Origin: an uncultured Myxococcales bacterium
GTDB taxonomy: Bacteria > Myxococcota_A > UBA9042
Length of the DNA: 9,097 nt
Reading direction: 5' to 3'
NCBI GenBank assembly: GCA_937915965.1
Contig: CALGHC010000507.1
Span: 1 to 9,097 of the forward strand
The notes beneath the pieces were generated by a model. It saw nothing but the letters and a program-made list of their open reading frames with translations, ran no database searches and was not told where the DNA came from. This document shows positions 1-6,471 of this stretch, one piece after another. The position numbers were made by a program, and so were the translations under genes. Numbering within the stretch: position 1 is the first letter of the stretch; each line of letters opens with the position of its first letter.

Positions 1-72
1 CAACGAACGGCGCAACGAACGGCGCAACGAACGGCGCAACGAACGGCGCAACGAAGAGCGCAGCGAACGGCG
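1..72. repeat. 12-bp tandem repeat, six copies, cut by the window edge
   Basis: Six consecutive units of CAACGAACGGCG are seen. The first four are identical, the fifth (49-60) and sixth (61-72) carry substitutions, and the array may continue to the left. The unit is a multiple of 3 and contains no stop in any + frame. It would read NERR, TNGA or QRTA depending on frame. The TNGA frame runs without a stop into the activator gene that starts at 105. The NERR frame ends at a TGA at 167-169 and could be the charged C-terminal tail of an upstream gene. The sequence in the window does not decide between these and a purely intergenic repeat. Confidence 0.9.
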
Positions 73-92
73 CGACCACGCCGACGGCCAAC

Positions 93-98
93 GAGGAG
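93..98 (+). promoter_or_regulatory. Shine-Dalgarno site of the FHA/sigma-54 activator
   Basis: GAGGAG lies 6 nt before the ATG at 105. It is the main argument for starting the activator there, because the same frame stays open to the left edge of the window. Confidence 0.6.
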
Positions 99-104
99 AA
101 GACA

Positions 105-1562
105 ATGCACGCAAACCTGTCCCTGGACCCAGTGCGATCAGCCAGAACCGGGCGACTGCGCCTCGATGACGGAGACCGCGCCGCCGCTTCGCGAGCGACC
201 GATCCAGTCGACGCACACGAGGCGATGTGCGCAGCAGGCACGACCGGCGATTCCCATCGGTCGCGCGCACCGAGCGCCGACGCCGACGGATGGGCGTTGC
301 TTGTGCCGAGCCGCAACGGTCTGCGGGTGGTCGCGATCGATCAGCCGATCCGCATTGGTCGCGGCCGCGACTGCGACTTGCGCTTGGATGTGGCGGGAAT
401 CGATGACCGCCACTGTCGTCTGCGCCTGGATAACCGGGGGCTCGCTGCAGTCGATCTTGGCAGCAGCAGCGGCACCCGCGTGCGAGGTCGAACGGTCGGC
501 ATGCGACCCGTAGCGTTGGCCTCCGGTGATGTGATCCATCTCGGCCGCCTCCCCCTGGTCGTGGTTCGCGACGGGACTCGGCGGGGCATGCGCTGGCTCG
601 GTGCCGGAGGAATCGGCTCCGGTGACGAAGAGATGTGGCGGGTTTTTCATCGAATCGGTGTGGCCGCTGTCGGCGACTGCCCGGTGTGGATCGCCGGAGA
701 ATCCGGCTGCGGCAAGGAGCTGGCGGCAAGACTTCTACACGGCCGTTCGCCACGCTCGAACGGTCCGCTCTATACGTTGAACTGCGGGGCGCTACACGAG
801 GACAGCCTGGAGGCCGAGCTCTTTGGCGCAGCTCGTGGCGCCTACACGGGCTGTGTCGAGGAGCGCAAAGGCGCCTTCGAGCGTGCCGACGGCGGCACCC
901 TCTTCCTCGATGAGATCGGCGAGCTATCGCCGGCAGCGCAGGCTGCGCTGCTGCGTGTGCTTGAGGTCGGCGAGGTCCAGCCGCTGGGTGGCGTACCGCG
1001 GCGAGTTGACGTGCGAGTCGTCTGCGCCAGCCACCGCGACCTCGCTGCCGCGGTGCGCGCGGGCCGCTTCCGCCTCGACCTGCTGTATCGACTGGCGGTC
1101 CATCGCATCGAACTACCGCCTCTGCGCGCCCGTCCCTGCGACCTGCTGCCGCTCTTCGACGAACTGTGTGAAGGGGTCGTTCCTCCGGCCGGTGCTGCGG
1201 CGCTGCTTGCCAGGCACGACTGGCCGGGCAATGTGCGAGAGCTGCGCAACGTCGCGCGCCGCCTTGCGGCAGCGGCGTGGAGCGAAGAGACCTGCGACCG
1301 CGACCTCGTCGAGGCGATGGGTGAGGCTGCGTCCGCGGTGGCCGAGCCCGCGCGGCGATGGCGACACGGATCGGGGGCTGGCGCGCTCGGCTTGGCAGAG
1401 GGCGGCGTCAATGAATTCGCGCCCGAGCAGCAGGTCGATCGCGAACAACGCGTCGCCGAGGTAGTCGCTGCGTGCGCGACAACCGCGGAGGCCTGGCGTC
1501 GCAGTGGTCTTCCCCGAACCACCTTCTTTCGCTACCTCCGTCGGCTGCGCGCCAACGTCTGA
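105..1562 (+). CDS. FHA-domain sigma-54-dependent transcriptional activator
   Basis: This 485-residue protein is a bacterial enhancer-binding protein. It should bind DNA upstream of a sigma-54 promoter and use ATP to open the RNA polymerase complex. Residues 1-60 are low complexity. An FHA domain (about 62-155) has IGRG at 84-87 and SSGT at 121-124. The AAA+ core (about 160-390) has Walker A GESGCGKE (198-205), the sigma-54 contact loop GAYTGC (245-250, usually GAFTGA), Walker B GGTLFLDE (263-270), the arginine-finger stretch FRLDLLYR (322-329) and sensor II WPGNVREL (373-380). A Fis-like HTH sits at about 458-482 (AEAWRRSGLPRTTFFRYLR). There is no receiver or PAS domain, so FHA is the only visible input. 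The FHA pocket is atypical: Asp100 stands where Ser is usual and Ser122 where Asn is usual. The start follows GAGGAG, but the frame is open to the window edge, so a longer N-terminus is possible. No -24/-12 element was found before the next gene, so its target is unknown. The domain calls are secure. Confidence 0.93.
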   Translation: MHANLSLDPVRSARTGRLRLDDGDRAAASRATDPVDAHEAMCAAGTTGDSHRSRAPSADADGWALLVPSRNGLRVVAIDQPIRIGRGRDCDLRLDVAGIDDRHCRLRLDNRGLAAVDLGSSSGTRVRGRTVGMRPVALASGDVIHLGRLPLVVVRDGTRRGMRWLGAGGIGSGDEEMWRVFHRIGVAAVGDCPVWIAGESGCGKELAARLLHGRSPRSNGPLYTLNCGALHEDSLEAELFGAARGAYTGCVEERKGAFERADGGTLFLDEIGELSPAAQAALLRVLEVGEVQPLGGVPRRVDVRVVCASHRDLAAAVRAGRFRLDLLYRLAVHRIELPPLRARPCDLLPLFDELCEGVVPPAGAAALLARHDWPGNVRELRNVARRLAAAAWSEETCDRDLVEAMGEAASAVAEPARRWRHGSGAGALGLAEGGVNEFAPEQQVDREQRVAEVVAACATTAEAWRRSGLPRTTFFRYLRRLRANV

Positions 1563-1577
1563 GTGGGGAGGCAGACG
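1556..1577 (+). terminator. Possible hairpin over the activator stop codon
   Basis: CGTCTG (1556-1561) and CAGACG (1572-1577) form a perfect 6-bp stem with a 10-nt loop, and the activator TGA (1560-1562) straddles the stem and loop. There is no immediate T-tract. A TTTT run follows only at 1594-1597. It may be a weak terminator or chance. Confidence 0.28.
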
Positions 1578-1734
1578 GGACGCCCGATGCCGGTTTTCTG
1601 GACGACGAGCGCTCCCCTGCCAACATACTGCCGGGGATCGGCGTCCCATTGAATCGGGCCGTGCTACCTCCACCCGCTCCATCCGGCGAGGTCGCCAGGG
1701 GCCGACGCGCGATGCTGCTCGGGACCGGCTTCCT

Positions 1735-1739
1735 GGAGG
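1735..1739 (+). promoter_or_regulatory. Shine-Dalgarno site of the beta-barrel protein
   Basis: GGAGG lies 5 nt before the ATG at 1745. It selects this start over upstream in-frame starts that would overlap the activator gene and bury the signal peptide. Confidence 0.7.
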
Positions 1740-1744
1740 CGCAC

Positions 1745-2458
1745 ATGTACCCGACCGAACCGACCGAGCACCGTTTGACCCGACGCGGCGCCCGTCGGCT
1801 GCTCGCCGCTGGCATGTTGTCGCTCGCCGCCCTCGCCCTGACGGTGCCCGCGCGCGCCGATGCCGCGTCGTTCCTGGGTGCCCAGACGCGCGCGCCGGGC
1901 GAGCGAGCGATGTACGCGACCCTCGGCATCCCCGACGCCGAGCTGGGCGCGACATTCGGGCTCAACTCACTCACCGACGTCACACCGCGCCTTCGCCTGC
2001 AATACGGGCGCGGCACCGAGCTGGGGGGCGCCGGGCTCGCCGTCGGCGCGGGCGTCCGCTTCCAGGTGGCGCGACTAGCGGGCTGGACAATCGCCCTGAC
2101 GGCCGAACCGGAGGTGTCCCTGCACGTCGGCGCGCGCAACTCACCGATGGTAGTCAGCGGTTCTAGCGCAAATACGCTCGCGTTCGGCGTCGGCGTCCCT
2201 GGCGTAGTCGCTGATCGCGCCCTGAACCACGGCGTGCGCTTCATCGCCGGCGTCCGCGCGCCGATCACGGTCTACGCGCTGCCCGGCTGGACCCTCAACG
2301 TTGCCGTCTTCGGTCAGGTCGGCGCCGAGTTCCTTCTTGGCGACGACCTGGTCATGCTGGCCCTCGTCGACGTGGGCGCTGACCTCTATGGACCAGGCGC
2401 CGCGACAGGCAGCGCGCTGTTCTTCCGCTCACGCGTTGGTTTGGGGTGGCTCTTCTAG
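1745..2458 (+). CDS. Exported protein, probable outer-membrane beta-barrel
   Basis: This 237-residue protein of unrecognised family starts after GGAGG. It has a basic n-region (HRLTRRGARR, 9-18), a hydrophobic core (LLAAGMLSLAALALTV, about 19-34) and A-x-A cleavage sites near residues 36-41 (ARADA), so it is a Sec-type secretory precursor. The mature part alternates short amphipathic beta-like stretches with Gly/Asp turns, for example AGLAVGAGVRFQVARL, TIALTAEPEVSLHVGA, VRFIAGVRAPITV, NVAVFGQVGAEFLL and LVMLALVDVGADL. It ends SRVGLGWLF with a C-terminal Phe, the usual terminal residue of outer-membrane barrel strands. Length and pattern suit a small barrel of about 8-10 strands. There are no cysteines in the mature part. 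The 182 bp before it hold no clear promoter, so co-transcription with the activator is possible. Outer-membrane location is inference. Confidence 0.75.
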   Translation: MYPTEPTEHRLTRRGARRLLAAGMLSLAALALTVPARADAASFLGAQTRAPGERAMYATLGIPDAELGATFGLNSLTDVTPRLRLQYGRGTELGGAGLAVGAGVRFQVARLAGWTIALTAEPEVSLHVGARNSPMVVSGSSANTLAFGVGVPGVVADRALNHGVRFIAGVRAPITVYALPGWTLNVAVFGQVGAEFLLGDDLVMLALVDVGADLYGPGAATGSALFFRSRVGLGWLF

Positions 2459-2567
2459 TTCGGGCGCGACGGCTTTGGCGGGTCTTCAACCACGCGTGGC
2501 GCGAACGACATCCCGATACGATGTGCCGCTTGACCGCAGCCAGGCACCATGCCGACACTCGCCGCCC

Positions 2568-3401
2568 ATGACGGCAGGCGCACACACACCACAGATCGCG
2601 GTCTTTGATTCGGGTGTCGGCGGCTTGACCGTCGCGCGGGCGATACACGAACGGTTGCCGTGGTGCGATCTGCGCTACCTGGGTGACACCGCCCGGCTGC
2701 CGTACGGAACCAAGAGCGCCGCGACCGTGCTGCGTTATGCAGTGCAGGTGGCCGATGCCCTGGTCGCCGGGGCGGGCAAGATCGACGTCTTGGTCGTCGC
2801 CTGCAACACAGCCTCGGCGTGCGCCCTGCCGACCCTACGACAACGACACGCCTGCCCGGTGCTGGGGGTCATCGAGCCAGGCGCCGAGCGGGCGATAGCC
2901 ACCACCCGTAGCCGCCACGTCGGGGTGATCGGCACCGAGCGCACCATCGCGTCGGGAGCCTACCAGCAGGCGATCGGCGCGCGCGCCCCAGACGTGCACG
3001 TGCACGCCCTGGCGACGCCGCTGCTCGCGGCGCTCGCCGAAGAGGGGTGGTTCGACCACCCGGCGACCGACGCGGCCCTCGATGCCTATCTCCGCCCGTT
3101 CCTCGCCCAGCCGGCGACCGCGACGATCGACACCCTCGTGCTGGGCTGCACCCACTATCCTGTATTCAAGACCGCTCTCGGCCGCGCTTTGGGCCGCTTC
3201 CTCGACCACGAGGTCGCCCTGGTCGACTCGGCCGACGCGATCGCCGAAGAGGTCGCCGGGGTCATCGACGATGCGGGCCACGCGCCGAGCCGACCGGGTC
3301 GCATCGCGCTGTACGCAACGGATGTCGGTGAGCGCTTCGACCGAGTCGGGCGCTACTTCTTCCCGACGACCGACGTGGTCATTGAGGCGATCGATCTGTA
3401 G
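2568..3401 (+). CDS. murI: Glutamate racemase
   Basis: This 277-residue cytoplasmic enzyme interconverts L- and D-glutamate, supplying D-Glu for peptidoglycan stem peptides. The N-terminal motif AVFDSGVGG carries Asp14-Ser15. PYG is at 45-47. The two catalytic cysteines are Cys79 in VVACNTAS and Cys194 in VLGCTHYP, with His196 next to the second. VIEPGA (101-106) and the C-terminal ATDVGERF (250-257) also fit the family, and the length is typical. The ATG at 2568 puts the conserved Asp at residue 14, as usual. It has no good Shine-Dalgarno site. An in-frame GTG at 2523 would add 15 residues with no better site. The 109-bp gap before it holds a perfect 10-bp palindrome CCACGCGTGG (2490-2499) of unknown role. 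It converges on trxB. Confidence 0.96.
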   Translation: MTAGAHTPQIAVFDSGVGGLTVARAIHERLPWCDLRYLGDTARLPYGTKSAATVLRYAVQVADALVAGAGKIDVLVVACNTASACALPTLRQRHACPVLGVIEPGAERAIATTRSRHVGVIGTERTIASGAYQQAIGARAPDVHVHALATPLLAALAEEGWFDHPATDAALDAYLRPFLAQPATATIDTLVLGCTHYPVFKTALGRALGRFLDHEVALVDSADAIAEEVAGVIDDAGHAPSRPGRIALYATDVGERFDRVGRYFFPTTDVVIEAIDL

Positions 3402-3419
3402 GTCCGGCGGAGCCGGGCC
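3401..3419. terminator. Possible shared stem-loop between murI and trxB
   Basis: An 8-bp stem (3401-3408 with 3412-3419, one G-U pair on the + strand) closes a GGA loop and starts at the last base of the murI stop codon. It fills most of the 28-bp gap between convergent genes. It has no T-tract on either strand, so it is at best a non-classical terminator. Confidence 0.35.
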
Positions 3420-3429
3420 CACGACTCAT

Positions 3430-4389
3430 TCAAGCCAGCTTCCCCTCGCCTGTGTAGTGCTCAACCAACCGCTCGGCGTCGATCGCCGCCATGCAGCCCA
3501 TGCCAGCGGCGGTGATCGCCTGGCGGTAGCGGAAATCAGCGACGTCGCCAGCGGCGAAGACGCCTGGAACGGAGGTGCCGACGCGGCCGTGATTGCGGAT
3601 GTAGCCGTTGTCATGCAGGTCGAGTTTGCCAACGAAGAGATCGGTGTTCGGTTTGTGGCCGATGGCGACGAACATGCCGGTGCAAGCCAGCTCGCTGGTG
3701 GTGCCGTCAACCGTCGACCGCAGCCGCAGACCAGTGACCCGATTGCCGTCGCCAAGCACCTCGTCCACCGTGCTGTTCCATACCGGGAAGATCTTGGCGT
3801 GGGCGAGCGCGCGTTCCTGCATGATCTTTGAAGCGCGCAGCTCGTCGCGACGGTGGATCAGGTAGACCTTCGTCGCGAAACGAGTGAGAAAGAGCGCCTC
3901 TTCCAGCGCCGTATCGCCTCCACCAACGATCGCGATCTCCTGGTCTCGGAAGAAGGCGCCATCGCAGGTTGCGCACGCCGATACGCCGCGGTTTTGATAT
4001 TGCTTCTCGCTGGGAAGGCCGAGCCAGGTAGCGTTCGCACCCGTCGAGATGATGACGGTCGCCGACTCAAACCATTCGGTGCCAACGCGCAGCCGGTGCG
4101 GGAAGCCGGAGAAGTCGACCTCGTCGACCAGCTCGTCGCGATGCACGCTCCCAAAGCGCTTCGCCTGATCGCGCATCTTGTCGACGAGTTCGGGCCCGGT
4201 GATGCCCTCGGGGAAGCCCGGGTAGTTCTCGACCTCGGTGGTGATCATGAGCTGGCCGCCGGGCTGCATCAGCTCGCCCGCCTCCGTAAAGCCGCCCTCA
4301 AAGACGATAGGCTCGAGGTTCGCGCGCGCGGCGTAGATGGCGGCGGTGAGACCGGCCGGGCCGCTGCCGATAATGATGACCTTGTGCAT
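3430..4389 (-). CDS. trxB: Thioredoxin-disulfide reductase (NADPH, FAD)
   Basis: This 319-residue flavoenzyme passes electrons from NADPH through FAD and a redox-active disulfide to thioredoxin in the cytoplasm. The FAD-binding motif is IIIGSGPAG (5-13). The active site is CATC (Cys139, Cys142) followed by DGAFF. The NADPH domain has VGGGDTALEEA (155-165) and HRRDELRAS (179-187), whose arginine pattern indicates NADPH rather than NADH. The C-terminal FAD motif is AAGDVAD (279-285). Length and domain order match low-molecular-weight bacterial TrxB. The start follows GGAGGA and places the Rossmann motif at the extreme N-terminus. An upstream in-frame ATG at 4449 adds 20 residues with no ribosome site or homology and is not used here. 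No thioredoxin gene is visible nearby. It lies downstream of the lipoprotein operon on the same strand, with a 197-bp gap and a stem-loop between them, so it is probably a separate transcript. Confidence 0.97.
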   Translation of the reverse strand: MHKVIIIGSGPAGLTAAIYAARANLEPIVFEGGFTEAGELMQPGGQLMITTEVENYPGFPEGITGPELVDKMRDQAKRFGSVHRDELVDEVDFSGFPHRLRVGTEWFESATVIISTGANATWLGLPSEKQYQNRGVSACATCDGAFFRDQEIAIVGGGDTALEEALFLTRFATKVYLIHRRDELRASKIMQERALAHAKIFPVWNSTVDEVLGDGNRVTGLRLRSTVDGTTSELACTGMFVAIGHKPNTDLFVGKLDLHDNGYIRNHGRVGTSVPGVFAAGDVADFRYRQAITAAGMGCMAAIDAERLVEHYTGEGKLA

Positions 4390-4393
4390 TCTG

Positions 4394-4399
4394 TCCTCC
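4394..4399 (-). promoter_or_regulatory. Shine-Dalgarno site of trxB
   Basis: Read on the - strand this is GGAGGA, 4 nt before the ATG at 4389. It fixes the trxB start in preference to the ATG at 4449. Confidence 0.75.
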
Positions 4400-4426
4400 A
4401 GTACATTTGGTGAGGCCGCACGCGGG

Positions 4427-4466
4427 GCTTCCCGCCAGCGTTTCGGCATCGGTGCGCCAGGGAAGC
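4427..4466 (-). other. Inverted repeat in the trxB upstream region
   Basis: GCTTCCC (4427-4433) and GGGAAGC (4460-4466) are perfect 7-bp arms separated by 26 nt, inside which a further GCG/CGC pairing is possible. It ends about 28 nt before the trxB Shine-Dalgarno site. A TTGACG hexamer (- strand, 4482-4487) just upstream could be a -35 box, but the matching -10 is poor. The repeat could be a 5'-leader hairpin or an operator. The role is unknown. Confidence 0.45.
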
Positions 4467-4505
4467 ACCGCCTCGCGAACGCGTCAAGACGTGGACGCGC
4501 CAGCC

Positions 4506-4524
4506 CCCTCGGATGTTACGAGGG
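4506..4524 (-). terminator. Stem-loop downstream of the lipoprotein operon
   Basis: CCCTCG (4506-4511) and CGAGGG (4519-4524) form a perfect 6-bp GC-rich stem with a 7-nt loop, about 60 bp beyond the stop of the large lipoprotein and upstream of trxB. There is no T-tract. Position suggests a terminator or mRNA-stabilising hairpin for the operon. Confidence 0.42.
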
Positions 4525-4586
4525 CGGACCACAGCGACCGCCGGCGAGCTGCCAGCCACGCGCACTGCCTTTGGAGTCTGGTTCGG

Positions 4587-6470
4587 TTACGGCGAGCCAG
4601 GCGCAGCGACGAGAACTTCAAAGCGGCCGGCCGCGTCAGTCATCGTGCTGCCAAGAAGCTGGGTGTCGAAGACAAGCGACGCCGAATCCTGAGCGCTGAC
4701 GCCGTTCTCGTGCAGAGGAGCGGCCTTGCCCGGATCCTGGCTGAGAAGATCGACCAGAACACCTTCGATCGGCTTTCCCGGACCCGCCAGCACGGAACCG
4801 ACGAACAGCACCGGTGCCGGCATCGACAACTCCAATCCGAGCAGATCTGCATCCACAGAGACGTCCACGGTCGCCACAACGGCCCGCGGCTGACCTGCGC
4901 CTGTCGGCGGCTCGACGATCAGGGCGTAGCGACCGGGATCGACCCAGGCACTGAATCGTCCCTCGTGGTCAGTGGCGACGATGTGCTGCCCACCAGCCTT
5001 GGGCACCTGCCGACCGTCGGGGTAGGTGGCCTCGTCGCCCGGAGCACCGCGCAAAAGAACCTTGGCACCGGCGACAGGAGCAGCTTGCTCGCCAAAGCCG
5101 AGCACCCGCCCCTCCAACCTGCGGCGCAGCGGACAAACGACGGCGACATCGCCCGCGTCCACCGTGACCGTGTCCTGCCAACTGCCGTCGGCGGTGTGAT
5201 CCATTGGCGAGACCGTCAGCAGCGCCGGGCCAGCAGGCAGGCTCGCAGAGAAGTGGCCGTCTTTGTCTGTGTGTCCCTCGGCGGCAACGTACAGCTCGTT
5301 GAAACGAGGCAGGGCGACGCCATCGACGCAGTCGGTTGGCATCGGAAGATCGAGGTCGAATCGAACGGTGGCGCCAACGACGACCGCATCGTTCGCGCCG
5401 GAGACGACCGCTCGGGTGTCGACCTGCGCCGCAGCCGGACCAACCGAGATGTCGCCAAGCTCGACCGCCTCGCCGCTGTCGCTCGCAGAGGCGATGTCGA
5501 TCGCCCGCGCCAAACGCAGGTAGGGTAGAGACGACAGCGGCGAGGCCGGCTTGGCGCGCAGCCACACCGTCAGCGCGGTCGGGTCAACCACCACCTCGAA
5601 GCCGCCGTCCCCGTCGGTGACCGCGAGGCTCGAACGACGCTGGCCGGCGCCGTCCTTCAGGGCCACGCGCAGCCCGACGACGGGCTCGCAGGCGGGCGCC
5701 GCGCAAGGCGCCTCGGCCGGCGCGACCGACACCTCGCAGGCGTTCAAGGCCTCGGGTCGCGCGACGATGCGACCGCGCACTGTGACCAACTCGGTCTCGC
5801 CCGGCAGCGTGATCTTCAACGGTTGGTCACTCGAACCGCTGACGGTGAGTTGGCCATACCAAGGCGGCAGCTGATCGCTGTCGGGCCAGAAGTGCAGATC
5901 GTAGAGATAGCCGGCCTGCACGCGCAGCTCGAAGCCGTGTGGCAGACAGGCGATCGGATCGACCCCGTCAGGAGAGGCCGGTTCGCACGAGGCACCAGCA
6001 CCGGCGAAGTCCTTCTCTGCGCTGCTCGACTGGGTCTCATAGCGCAGGGTGATGCCCTCCAGATCGGCGGGCGCAGAGGCGATCAAGGTGCCGGGGATCA
6101 GCGACAACACGCTGCCGGCCTTCTCGACGGTGCCGTACAGCACAGCCGGCTCGGTTAGCATCCAGGTGCCGCCCTGGATGTGGCCGTCGCCACCAACCGA
6201 GGCCATGAAGTGCTCGGACACCAAGCCCGACGAGGGTGGTGGAATCAGGCGCAGCACCGCCGTCGCCTCGCTGCTCTGAGCGGTGACGCAGACCCGCCCC
6301 TCGTGGCAAATCAGTCCAGTGGCGCAGTCAGCATCCTGGCCGCAAGCTCCGCCCTCAAGCGTCGCCTGATCGATCGCCGCGCAACCGTGCGCGAGGACAA
6401 GGGCAAGCGAGAGGCCAAGTGCGACCTGTGCGACAGGGCGGTTCGCGCTATGGAGTTTCGAAGCGGTCAT
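4587..6470 (-). CDS. Large lipoprotein with four carboxypeptidase-regulatory-like repeats
   Basis: This 627-residue surface or periplasmic lipoprotein has no recognised enzymatic domain. The signal peptide (1-29) ends LVLAHGC, with Cys30 the probable lipid-modified residue. A small Cys cluster follows (Cys43, 49, 55, 61: CGQDADC, GLIC, GRVC), a pattern common in myxobacterial surface lipoproteins. Residues about 65-225 are beta-rich and unassigned. Four beta-sandwich repeats of the CarboxypepD_reg / SpaA-like kind follow, each starting with a 'GRV/GSV...P..GA.V.L' strand and ending 'TDxxGxF': about 229-298 (TDGDGGF, 285-291), 353-420 (TDKDGHF, 401-407), 452-520 (TDHEGRF, 500-506) and 556-622 (TDAAGRF, 611-617). 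The fourth stops at VLVAAPGSP, short of the final strand of the fold. Such repeats usually act as spacers or ligand-binding stalks. It is the second gene of an operon, with its ATG one base after the upstream stop. Function unknown; lipoprotein and repeat calls are fairly secure. Confidence 0.85.
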   Translation of the reverse strand: MTASKLHSANRPVAQVALGLSLALVLAHGCAAIDQATLEGGACGQDADCATGLICHEGRVCVTAQSSEATAVLRLIPPPSSGLVSEHFMASVGGDGHIQGGTWMLTEPAVLYGTVEKAGSVLSLIPGTLIASAPADLEGITLRYETQSSSAEKDFAGAGASCEPASPDGVDPIACLPHGFELRVQAGYLYDLHFWPDSDQLPPWYGQLTVSGSSDQPLKITLPGETELVTVRGRIVARPEALNACEVSVAPAEAPCAAPACEPVVGLRVALKDGAGQRRSSLAVTDGDGGFEVVVDPTALTVWLRAKPASPLSSLPYLRLARAIDIASASDSGEAVELGDISVGPAAAQVDTRAVVSGANDAVVVGATVRFDLDLPMPTDCVDGVALPRFNELYVAAEGHTDKDGHFSASLPAGPALLTVSPMDHTADGSWQDTVTVDAGDVAVVCPLRRRLEGRVLGFGEQAAPVAGAKVLLRGAPGDEATYPDGRQVPKAGGQHIVATDHEGRFSAWVDPGRYALIVEPPTGAGQPRAVVATVDVSVDADLLGLELSMPAPVLFVGSVLAGPGKPIEGVLVDLLSQDPGKAAPLHENGVSAQDSASLVFDTQLLGSTMTDAAGRFEVLVAAPGSP

Positions 6471-6471
6471 G

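Noticed and set aside
1563..1744. Sigma-54 (-24/-12) promoter for the barrel gene
   Set aside because: I looked for GG-N10-GC in a TGGC/TTGC context on both strands and found no acceptable match.
1769..1800. Twin-arginine (Tat) signal in the barrel protein
   Set aside because: TRRGARR lacks the F-L-K part of the Tat motif. A Sec signal with basic residues explains it.
1113..2268. Two long - strand frames (280 and 286 residues)
   Set aside because: They are antisense to the activator and barrel genes, rich in Arg/Ser/Pro, without motifs. The + strand genes in the same place have clear domains or a signal peptide.
2490..2499. CCACGCGTGG palindrome as a terminator of the barrel gene
   Set aside because: It has no spacer for a loop and no T-tract. 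It is too short to call anything but a palindrome.
2301..2567. Extended murI start giving 366 residues
   Set aside because: The extra 89 residues overlap the barrel gene in another frame and are absent from the MurI family. The conserved N-terminus begins just after the ATG at 2568.
4390..4449. 20-residue N-terminal extension of trxB from the ATG at 4449
   Set aside because: It has no ribosome site, whereas GGAGGA precedes 4389 and the FAD motif belongs at the extreme N-terminus.
4407..5528. 373-residue open frame on the + strand
   Set aside because: It is antisense to the large lipoprotein and crosses its stop, with an Arg-rich composition typical of shadow frames in GC-rich DNA.
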